Virus record (IMG/VR): IMGVR_UViG_3300035703_000126
Span: 1-52,994 of that record
Source of the DNA: a virus
DNA length: 52,994 bases
Strand: one strand, 5' to 3'
Part shown: positions 6,612-12,403 of the stretch, piece after piece
How positions within the stretch are numbered: the first letter of the stretch is position 1
Layout of the letters: every line of letters starts with the position of its first letter
Made by a program: the position numbers and the translations under genes
Notes under the pieces: generated by a model
Database searches by the model: none
What the model was told of the DNA's origin: nothing
The model's input: the letters and a program-made list of their open reading frames with translations, nothing else

Positions 6612-6907
6612 GATTTGCCTTCTGGGATGAAGTATTCCGAAACCGGCAATCCGCTGCCTTCCGGAATCTTCTGGACAATTCTGCCATGTTCATTGCGGTC
6701 TCTATCGAGAAATCGCGACGTGTATGGAAAGTTTCCCTCGATTGAAGGATGCACGTCTCTGTGTCCAATGTGCTGCCAGAATTCGGATGCCGTAACTCTC
6801 TGCATGTGCTTCTCCTGTTTTACTGAAACAGCGCTGATCCCCTTCGCCTGGCAGGCGTGCAGAGTAAACTCGTCTCCGACGTTCAACGGAAAATATCTCT
6901 CAGCCAT
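6608..6907 (-). CDS. Hypothetical protein with shared N-terminal module, possible fusion
   Basis: The 99-residue frame starts MAERYFPLNVGDEFTLHACQ, almost identical to the module in the gene at 5287-5715. After about residue 28 the sequence is unrelated. An internal ATG at 6805 is preceded by CAGGAGAAGCAC, a strong ribosome-binding site, and would give a separate 65-residue protein (MQRVTASEFWQHIGHRD). The frame therefore looks like a truncated copy of the shared module joined to an originally independent gene. Either one or both products may be made. Confidence 0.5.
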   Translation of the reverse strand: MAERYFPLNVGDEFTLHACQAKGISAVSVKQEKHMQRVTASEFWQHIGHRDVHPSIEGNFPYTSRFLDRDRNEHGRIVQKIPEGSGLPVSEYFIPEGKS

Positions 6908-7139
6908 TGCCTTCCCCCTCCGGATTCAGGACCAACCTGGCCGCATCATTCAGTCGGATGTGCGTCAGGTCGAAAACGCCGGGCGCACACTCGTGAGCGA
7001 AAGCCGCCGCACGCAGCACGCCGATCGCCGTTAACCTGTCGATCACAGGCATATCCACAGACCGCACAGTGCGGCCATCAACGCGCGAAGTCACGCGCTG
7101 GTGGCCACTGCGAAGCTGCTCGATGCTCAGCGAAATCAT
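6900..7139 (-). CDS. Hypothetical protein
   Basis: A 79-residue protein beginning MISLSIEQLRSGHQRVTSRV, followed by a helical segment (VIDRLTAIGVLRAAAFAHEC). Its stop overlaps the next start by eight bases. GAAGGGAGAAAGAC precedes the ATG at 7139. No motif or family is recognised. Confidence 0.55.
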   Translation of the reverse strand: MISLSIEQLRSGHQRVTSRVDGRTVRSVDMPVIDRLTAIGVLRAAAFAHECAPGVFDLTHIRLNDAARLVLNPEGEGNG

Positions 7140-7180
7140 GTCTTTCTCCCTTCGCCCGCACTTACCGGCAGCGGGCTGGC

Positions 7181-7201
7181 TCTCCGTGTCTCTGTGGTGA
7201 A
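7181..7201 (-). repeat. 21-bp leader repeat, copy 1
   Basis: On the minus strand this reads TTCACCACAGAGACACGGAGA and lies between the stop of the gene at 7209 and the ribosome-binding site of the gene at 7139. An identical copy is at 7540-7560. Very similar TTCACCACAGAGRCACAGAG strings recur between genes in several bacterial phyla, so this may be a host-derived mobile or regulatory sequence. Confidence 0.7.
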
Positions 7202-7208
7202 TGAACTA

Positions 7209-7532
7209 CTAAGCGAGTTCTTTCGCTCGCCGCAATACCGACGGGTAGATGCCGACCAGGGCCGATTCGAGCGCGGAGTTAAAAGCCTCAATCTCAGCCG
7301 CATCGCCGCCCTGTATGATCGCGAACGCGCCTACCGACTGCTGGTAGGCCTGTATCCACTCGACGCCAGCGTCCGTCAACGCGGTGAGCGTGGCGCTCGC
7401 CAGCTCATCCGCGCACTCATCGTAGTCGGCCAACTCGGTCGAAGCGGAGTCGAGTCCGACCTCCTCTTCCGCTCGCCCTATCAGATCCAGCAGACTATTT
7501 CGCCAGTTCTCGGTCGCGGTGTTCAGTAACAT
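7209..7532 (-). CDS. Hypothetical acidic helical protein
   Basis: A 107-residue, strongly acidic, Ala-rich helical protein (LDLIGRAEEEVGLDSASTEL, later SATLTALTDAGVEWIQAYQQ). ATG 7532 is preceded directly by the 21-bp repeat at 7540, whose ACGGAGAG end doubles as the ribosome-binding site. No family is recognised. Confidence 0.55.
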   Translation of the reverse strand: MLLNTATENWRNSLLDLIGRAEEEVGLDSASTELADYDECADELASATLTALTDAGVEWIQAYQQSVGAFAIIQGGDAAEIEAFNSALESALVGIYPSVLRRAKELA

Positions 7533-7539
7533 GATTTTC

Positions 7540-7560
7540 TCTCCGTGTCTCTGTGGTGAA
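7540..7560 (-). repeat. 21-bp leader repeat, copy 2
   Basis: An exact match to 7181-7201, placed immediately upstream of the ATG at 7532 so that its GGAGAG end acts as the ribosome-binding site. The short AGTAGTTC segment beside each copy is also partly shared, suggesting that a larger leader unit was duplicated. Confidence 0.7.
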
Positions 7561-7565
7561 GGGAA

Positions 7566-7856
7566 CTACTCGGCCGCGGCGAACTCCGCCGGAACCTCAC
7601 ACGCCTCGCCGCCCTCCGGGAGCGGGCGAGCCTGCTCGGCCGTGACCGACGGCACGCAGTCATGCCGCTCATTGATAAGCACGGCCACGAATGGCTCCGT
7701 GCTCCATGCGCGGATATGCTCGTCCGTGTCGCAGTTGCCTCGCGGCTCTACGCGGCAGTCAACATGCACTTCAGCCGCGCCGACAAACTCCACTCGCGTC
7801 TGATCGTGACCGAGCGACGAAGAAAATTGTGACAGTGTGCGGAACCAGTAATACAT
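7566..7856 (-). CDS. Hypothetical protein
   Basis: A 96-residue protein starting at ATG 7856 (MYYWFRTLSQFSSSLGHDQT), with AAAGGGACAG upstream; the frame extends to a TTG at 7931 but without a good start signal. The middle is beta-rich (RVEFVGAAEVHVDCRVEP) and the end is acidic and Ala/Glu-rich. No family is recognised. It follows the strong hairpin at 7908-7939. Confidence 0.5.
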   Translation of the reverse strand: MYYWFRTLSQFSSSLGHDQTRVEFVGAAEVHVDCRVEPRGNCDTDEHIRAWSTEPFVAVLINERHDCVPSVTAEQARPLPEGGEACEVPAEFAAAE

Positions 7857-7907
7857 AGCTGTCCCTTTGGGGCCTGCGGTGAAACTCCTGCGACGGTGCA
7901 GGTTGTT

Positions 7908-7939
7908 CGGCCCCACGAACTCGAAGTTCAATGGGGCCG
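7908..7939. other. Strong intergenic hairpin
   Basis: CGGCCCCA pairs with TGGGGCCG, and inside the loop GAACT pairs with AGTTC, giving a long two-step stem between the minus-strand genes at 7956 and 7856. There is no T-tract. It could be an RNA-processing or attenuation site. The GGCCCCATTGAA half resembles the leader boxes at 8490 and 9332. Confidence 0.55.
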
Positions 7940-7955
7940 TGGAACGTGAACCGTC

Positions 7956-8480
7956 TCAGTCTGCCAGGGCGTTGCGGCGGATGACGATTGCCCGGAGGTC
8001 ATCGAGAGTTCTGGCCGCCACAGCCGCCGCCGCTAGATCGCCATAACCGCAGGCACGGAGGTCCTCCTCAAATCGCGACCCGGTCATGATGTACCTGGGC
8101 GGCTCGGCCAGGTACTGCTCCAGCAACTCTGCGTACCGAGCCAGCCGCTCGGCCTGCAGCGTGGCGTGGCGGGCGGCGTTCCGCGCGGTGGCCGGAGCGG
8201 TGATCACTGTGTGCGAGACGGCATCGACCCACACGAACCACTGGTGGCCCGGCGCAGCAACCCAGTGATCGTCAACAGCCTCAGACCGGCCCTCGACGAG
8301 TCGCTGGGCGCCGACCTGCTGGACGATCACCCGGCGATATCCGGCAGCCACAGCATCAGCGGCAGCTCGCTCGGCAGAAGCCTCAGTCTTGTGAGCGTAG
8401 CTGCCCAGCCAGTGGAGTCCCTCAGAGGGCATCACGCCCTGCACTCGCTCGATCGTGATCGCTTCGGTCGTCGTCGTCAT
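7956..8480 (-). CDS. Hypothetical protein
   Basis: A 174-residue protein starting at ATG 8480 behind GAAGGAAGAAATC. The first half is beta-rich (AITIERVQGVMPSEGLHWLG, VIVQQVGAQRLVEG, HQWFVWVDAVSHTVI); the second half is Ala-rich helix (RLARYAELLEQYLAEP) ending in a repetitive AAAAVAARTLDDL segment. No catalytic motif is seen and the family is not recognised. The ORF reads further upstream only across the leader hairpin. Confidence 0.55.
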   Translation of the reverse strand: MTTTTEAITIERVQGVMPSEGLHWLGSYAHKTEASAERAAADAVAAGYRRVIVQQVGAQRLVEGRSEAVDDHWVAAPGHQWFVWVDAVSHTVITAPATARNAARHATLQAERLARYAELLEQYLAEPPRYIMTGSRFEEDLRACGYGDLAAAAVAARTLDDLRAIVIRRNALAD

Positions 8481-8489
8481 GATTTCTTC

Positions 8490-8504
8490 CTTCAATGGGG
8501 TCTG
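8490..8504 (-). promoter_or_regulatory. Shared leader box
   Basis: On the minus strand, GACCCCATTGAAGGA ends in the ribosome-binding site for the gene at 8480. Close matches precede the gene at 9324 (9332-9346) and sit in the hairpin at 7928-7938. This suggests a common translation or RNA-stability signal for the minus-strand block. Confidence 0.4.
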
Positions 8505-8516
8505 TGGTGAATTGAA

Positions 8517-8533
8517 GGCCCGCAACGCGGGCC
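8517..8533. terminator. Perfect 7-bp GC hairpin
   Basis: GGCCCGC-AAC-GCGGGCC lies between the stop of the gene at 8554 and the start of the next minus-strand gene. The stem is perfect and GC-only, but no T-run follows, so it may attenuate rather than terminate. Confidence 0.4.
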
Positions 8534-8553
8534 GGGGAACGCACACCGTCAGC

Positions 8554-9324
8554 TCAGTCAGCGATCGTCGAGCCGATATTGCTCGGCGGAGTGGCGTCAT
8601 CGTTGAGCAGCAGCGCGACGCCGAACTCAGCCAGCTCGTCCTCGTCTGTCAGCTCGCGAGTCTCGCCGGCAATCTCGCAGACCAGCCGGCCAGCGTCATC
8701 CTCTTCTGCTTTGAGCGCGGCCTTTGCGCGCTCGATATGCCGCTCGCGGACCTCGTGCGCGAACTCACCGGCCTCGTAACTCACCGACGTGAGTCCCTGC
8801 TCCCAGGTATCGGTGCGGCGACTGCAGCCGCAGATGCCGCAGACCTCATAAATCTCGACCCCGCCGCCCGATCCGTAGACTCCGGGATTCTCCCGGAGTC
8901 CGCCGACCAGCTCGATCGGCGACTCCCAGCGGTGGTCGTGCCCGTCGAGACAGTCCGGCTCGGTCGGCTCGAGCGCGATCTTGTGCGAGGCGCGCCCGAT
9001 CTTCACGACCTCACCGGACGAGTTGATGCCGCGCCGGTAGGTGTACACCATGACCCATGATGTCTTAGTGACCTCACCCCAGTCGCCAGAGTCAACGTAC
9101 TCCTGAGCTGCGTCCGCCGGGCTGGTCTCGGAGTCATACTCGACCTCAGCGTTGCCGTCATCCGCATAGACGGGCGACGAATCCAGGACGAGGCAGTCGT
9201 CCTCCAGAACCACGCCGATCCAGTCGGCGAGCTGCTCTGGAGTCGTGATTCCGAGGCGGACTGCCTCGGCGAGAGACTCCAGATCGGTCGGGTCCAGCGT
9301 GATTGCGGGGGTCGTTGTGCTCAT
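8554..9324 (-). CDS. Conserved mobile-element/phage hypothetical protein
   Basis: The 256-residue protein starts at ATG 9324; the ATG at 9330 is closer to GAAGGA but too close. The N-terminal ~40 residues are helical (ESLAEAVRLGITTPEQLADW). The centre holds HDHRWESPIELVGGLRENPG followed by GGGVEIYEVCGICGCSRRTD, a conserved block with a small cysteine cluster that I associate with uncharacterised plasmid and phage proteins. The C-terminal part is acidic. It is the first gene of the minus-strand block. Confidence 0.6.
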   Translation of the reverse strand: MSTTTPAITLDPTDLESLAEAVRLGITTPEQLADWIGVVLEDDCLVLDSSPVYADDGNAEVEYDSETSPADAAQEYVDSGDWGEVTKTSWVMVYTYRRGINSSGEVVKIGRASHKIALEPTEPDCLDGHDHRWESPIELVGGLRENPGVYGSGGGVEIYEVCGICGCSRRTDTWEQGLTSVSYEAGEFAHEVRERHIERAKAALKAEEDDAGRLVCEIAGETRELTDEDELAEFGVALLLNDDATPPSNIGSTIAD

Positions 9325-9331
9325 GATCATT

Positions 9332-9346
9332 CCTTCAATGGGGCCT
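9332..9346 (-). promoter_or_regulatory. Shared leader box upstream of the minus-strand block
   Basis: On the minus strand, GGCCCCATTGAAGGA precedes the ATG at 9324 and matches the box at 8490-8504 at 14 of 15 positions. It overlaps the ribosome-binding site, so it would act on the mRNA rather than as a promoter. Confidence 0.4.
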
Positions 9347-10035
9347 GAAGCGGGCTGTCTGAGCCGCCCGCGATCGCTCTTCTCGAATCAGAATCCTGCC
9401 AGCAGCAGGGCGCTCATGACGGCCGCACCTCCCGCCGCGCAGCACCGGTGGCGCAGCTCACCGTGCCCCGAATCCCCGGAGCCGGGTCGCAGCCGCATTC
9501 GGCCGCTCATCTATCTATACGCCCCAGCCCAGACACATTCCGCCCCCCTACCCCTTATTTTTTCGGAAGTCGTGAGGAATCAGCACGCCATCACAGGCCG
9601 CAACCACCGCAGAGCTGCGAGAGCACACGCAGGAACTCAGCACGAGGAAGAGGATGAAAGGTGATGCTATCCTCGACGCAAACCCAAGCGGCGGAAGGAC
9701 TTGTGTTGATTCTCCGGGGTTTTCGCGGCCTCGCGTCAACATGGTAGAGCACGGTGACGGGCTGAGAGCAGGTCTGCAGCCAGAGGGGGGTCCCCATTCG
9801 CTGGTTTTTGCCATCGACCCCCGGCCCGCCGTCCCGGCTGGGGTGATAGTTATCCCCTGTCGCTGCCTGCCGATTTTGCGTGTGTGGGTCGAGCGTTGGG
9901 GGTTGGCGTACCTGCGGTTTTGCTGTGGTGTGAAGCGGAGATGTTCGGGGTGCGTTTTGTGGTGGATCGTTGGTTTGGAAGATGGCGCAGAGGTGGCCTT
10001 GTTGCGCAAAGCCCCCCACCCGCACCGCAGAGTTT

Positions 10036-10073
10036 CTGAGCGATCTGGATGGTGATTCCAGAGTTTTGCTCAG
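10036..10073. other. Two-step hairpin
   Basis: CTGAGC (10036-10041) pairs with GCTCAG (10068-10073), and CTGGA (10045-10049) with TCCAG (10057-10061). The 11 base pairs and small internal loops look like folded RNA or a protein-binding site in the non-coding zone. Confidence 0.45.
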
Positions 10074-10191
10074 CGGTCCTGCATCGCTTCCCGTGACGAT
10101 GTGATGTTGATCACGGCACTTGGGGAAGTCCTCGACCGGGGTGGAATCCCGGCAGTGTCTCTTGACCTTCGGAGATTGAAGGCTGCCGAGA

Positions 10192-10404
10192 TCATGGCTG
10201 CCGGGTTGGTGGCTGGTCCTCGCGGAGTTGCTGTGGCCGTGGTACGGCAGAGCCATCCAGCCCGCGACGTTCCTGTGGTTCCCTGCCGGATGATGAGTCC
10301 CCCTCTGGTTGATTGAGGGTCAGGCAGGCGACGGTGATACGCGCGTTTTCACCCTGAGCATCTCCGCGTTCGGCCTCGAATAGCGCTCTTTCGAGCTGGG
10401 CCAC
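10192..10404 (-). CDS. Weak candidate ORF, unknown
   Basis: The frame reads like protein (VAQLERALFEAERGDAQGEN, then ARITVACLTLNQPEGDSS), and plausible sequence (LEQLRDTARFPLRV) continues upstream of the only usable start, GTG 10404, back to a stop near 10557. No ATG exists in that longer frame. It may be a gene that has lost its start or an unusual CTG/GTG start. Kept at low confidence. Confidence 0.3.
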   Translation of the reverse strand: MAQLERALFEAERGDAQGENARITVACLTLNQPEGDSSSGREPQERRGLDGSAVPRPQQLREDQPPTRQP

Positions 10405-10674
10405 CCGGAGCGGAAACCGCGCTGTATCCCTGAGTTGTTCGAGTGGGGGCGGGACCGTGGCGCACCTGAGCCGGGTTGCTGCGTCCAGCCGTTCATCCCC
10501 AGTTGAACGGGCAGCGTTTATGTCTGGCGGAGAGCTTATCGAGCTGGAATCCGGCTACCTTGTTGAGTGGTTTGGGGATTACAGTGTTGAACGGGCTGTC
10601 CGTTGAATGCGGGGAATACCTGTGCGGGGGCGGGGAGTCAATACGGGGGGAGTTTTCTTCGGCGGAGGGGCTGT

Positions 10675-11982
10675 ATGACGGAGGGGGTTCCGCGTTACAG
10701 GTCGGAAGATTCTGCGGGCCGTGTGCGAGGGAGGCCGGAGTACAGAGAGGGCGACGAGAGCAGCGTGAGTCAGGTCGGTCGCGTGAGGCTGAACAGCGTG
10801 CAGGTTGTGGGCTTTCTGACCGACACGTCGAAGATCGGGTACGACAATCCGCGTTTCAGTCTGCTTCCGAGCGGCACATTGAAGGCGTGGAGCCGTCTGG
10901 CGGTGATGCACGACTGGTTCAACTTCGGGACCGGGGAGTGGGAGGTTGAAACGACACTTCTGGCGGCGTCATGCGGTGGTATGTTCGCGGACGTGTTGTA
11001 CCGGTGGAAGGAGCCGCGGTTGTGTGTGTCGATGATCGGGTCGTTGCAGCAGATTGACTTTGCTGATTCGGCCGGATTGACGCGGCGAGTGACGTATCTC
11101 AGTGCGGATTCCGTGTCTGTGTGCGAGCCGTTCACGAATTATGTGAATGAATTGCAGATGGTGTGCGTGATCTGCCGGCCGAACAGGCATCCGAATCCTG
11201 ATTTGCGTGTCGGGAATGACGGGAGGTTGTTCGGTCTGGTGCGAGTGGCGGTGTCGAAGTGGAAGTATGCGTACAAAGACACGCCGGGGCATGTTGAGTG
11301 GGTGTTTCTGACGGTGAGAGTGAGTGGATGGATTGCGGATCTGGTGCAGAGGTACGCTGTTCCCGGCCGTGAAATGCTGGTGTATGGGAATCTGACGAAC
11401 CATCGTTACACGATGCCTCACGGCGAGCATCGGTGCGACGTGGAGGTGCGGGCGAATTATCTGGCGTTTCTTGATCGGAAGATTCCAGACGGCCCTGATG
11501 TGGAGATTCGGAACCCGCTGGGGAAGCGTGGGATGGATTTGTACGAAGGGATCAACACGGAGAAGATTCATGACAGACCGGGAAGTAGAGCGCTCCACAA
11601 CGGATACGTCCTGTGCGCCGGAGGGATCAACGTGCCCATCCTGGAATCCACTTACAGAAGAGCTGGACTCAGCGAGGAAGAGATTGGTGCAGGACGGGCG
11701 GTGGATGGCTTTTTTGAAGCTCAGAGACTCTCTGCTGCGCGAGTTGAAAATGGAGCCTCTGCAGGCGGCGCGGACGGCATTGAAGGACTTTCCGCCAATC
11801 GAGGCGTTGACGACGGAGGAGCAGCAGGAGCGGGCGGAGCAGATGCGTCTGGCGTTCATGACTCAGGCGGCAGTGGCGGCGGAGAAGAAGGCGGCGGGCG
11901 GAGGGGGCCGGAGAGCGAAGGAGAAAGCGGGTCCGGATGCCGGTTTGATGGCTCAGGCGGAGGAGAAGCGGCGGGAGATTGA
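10675..11982 (+). CDS. Tandem OB-fold, SSB-like protein
   Basis: The start is ATG 10675 behind GGCGGAGGGG; upstream in-frame codons lack signals. Two SSB-like OB domains follow one another. Domain 1 (~38-148) runs LNSVQVVGFLTD, TLKAWSRLAV, EWEVETTLLAAS, CVSMIGSLQQID, VTYLSADSV. Domain 2 (~156-267) runs NELQMVCVICR, RLFGLVRVAVSKW, EWVFLTVRVSGWIADLVQRY, MLVYGNLTNHRY, VRANYLAFLDRK. This order (first strand, FxxAV, W/F-x-x-V helix, GxL, final strand before xFLD) is that of bacterial SSBs. From residue ~298 the frame overlaps the next gene out of register for 413 bases and becomes Gly/Ser/Glu-rich, ending GGGEAAGD; the true protein may be this long or the tail may be accidental. A role in coating DNA at packaging is an inference from its place beside terminase. 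Confidence 0.6.
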   Translation: MTEGVPRYRSEDSAGRVRGRPEYREGDESSVSQVGRVRLNSVQVVGFLTDTSKIGYDNPRFSLLPSGTLKAWSRLAVMHDWFNFGTGEWEVETTLLAASCGGMFADVLYRWKEPRLCVSMIGSLQQIDFADSAGLTRRVTYLSADSVSVCEPFTNYVNELQMVCVICRPNRHPNPDLRVGNDGRLFGLVRVAVSKWKYAYKDTPGHVEWVFLTVRVSGWIADLVQRYAVPGREMLVYGNLTNHRYTMPHGEHRCDVEVRANYLAFLDRKIPDGPDVEIRNPLGKRGMDLYEGINTEKIHDRPGSRALHNGYVLCAGGINVPILESTYRRAGLSEEEIGAGRAVDGFFEAQRLSAARVENGASAGGADGIEGLSANRGVDDGGAAGAGGADASGVHDSGGSGGGEEGGGRRGPESEGESGSGCRFDGSGGGEAAGD

Positions 11983-12403
11983 CGAGCAGTTGCGTCAACT
12001 GGCGGCGATGACGGCGGGGATGGAGCCTGATTTCGACCGGGACTGGGCGTGGGCTTACGACAACATGGCGATGCCTGACGCGATGCCGTTGATGGCTCCG
12101 AGTACGTCCGCGTGGGGTCTTCTGGAGTGGGCGCGGGAGAGCAAAGACAAGTTCGTGCAGCAGTATGTCGCGTACCAGGAGAAGCGGCGGAAGGATGGCG
12201 ACGCGAGCACGATGGAGATGGAGACGGATCGCAAGACGCGGTTCAATGTTATTGACCGTCTTCTGTCGTTTCTGGAGACTGATGTGGAGAAATCCGCGCG
12301 TCAGGCGGTGGAATTGAGCGCGGAAGTTGTGGCCGGAGTGCTGAGAGAGGCGGGATGGTCCGTCGCGCGAATGGAGTCCGTCGTTGATACTGCCGGAAAA
12401 TGA
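11570..12403 (+). CDS. Putative terminase small subunit
   Basis: The start is ATG 11570 with GGAGAAGATTC upstream, well inside the preceding frame. The 277-residue product is helical: ELDSARKRLVQDGRWMAFLK, then an Ala/Glu/Lys-rich coiled coil (residues ~85-150), then a conserved-looking domain (DWAWAYDNMAMPDAMPLMAP) and a C-terminal helical region. It overlaps the large terminase start by 20 bases, the usual place for the small subunit, which recognises the packaging site and regulates the large subunit. No sequence signature proves it; the assignment is positional. Confidence 0.5.
   Translation: MTDREVERSTTDTSCAPEGSTCPSWNPLTEELDSARKRLVQDGRWMAFLKLRDSLLRELKMEPLQAARTALKDFPPIEALTTEEQQERAEQMRLAFMTQAAVAAEKKAAGGGGRRAKEKAGPDAGLMAQAEEKRREIDEQLRQLAAMTAGMEPDFDRDWAWAYDNMAMPDAMPLMAPSTSAWGLLEWARESKDKFVQQYVAYQEKRRKDGDASTMEMETDRKTRFNVIDRLLSFLETDVEKSARQAVELSAEVVAGVLREAGWSVARMESVVDTAGK

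Larger units (their letters stand above)
9331..10674. other. Hairpin-rich, mostly non-coding divergence zone
   Basis: About 1.3 kb separates the divergent minus- and plus-strand blocks. No ORF here has convincing protein-like content plus a good start, apart from one weak minus-strand candidate (10192-10404). It contains several inverted repeats: GGGGTGAT/ATCCCC at 9840-9857, CTGAGC..CTGGA/TCCAG..GCTCAG at 10036-10073, CCGTGA/TCACGG at 10091-10116 and CCGGG/CCCGG at about 10136-10152. From about 9870 the plus strand becomes visibly G/T-rich. Divergent promoters, a replication origin, a packaging site or a structured RNA are all possible; a GTATAGAT box near 9510-9520 on the minus strand is only a weak -10 candidate. 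Confidence 0.5.

Noticed and set aside
9654-10055. Plus-strand open frame of 133 residues in the divergence zone
   Set aside because: Composition is rich in Arg, Cys, Trp and Pro with no domain-like pattern and it crosses inverted repeats; more likely non-coding.
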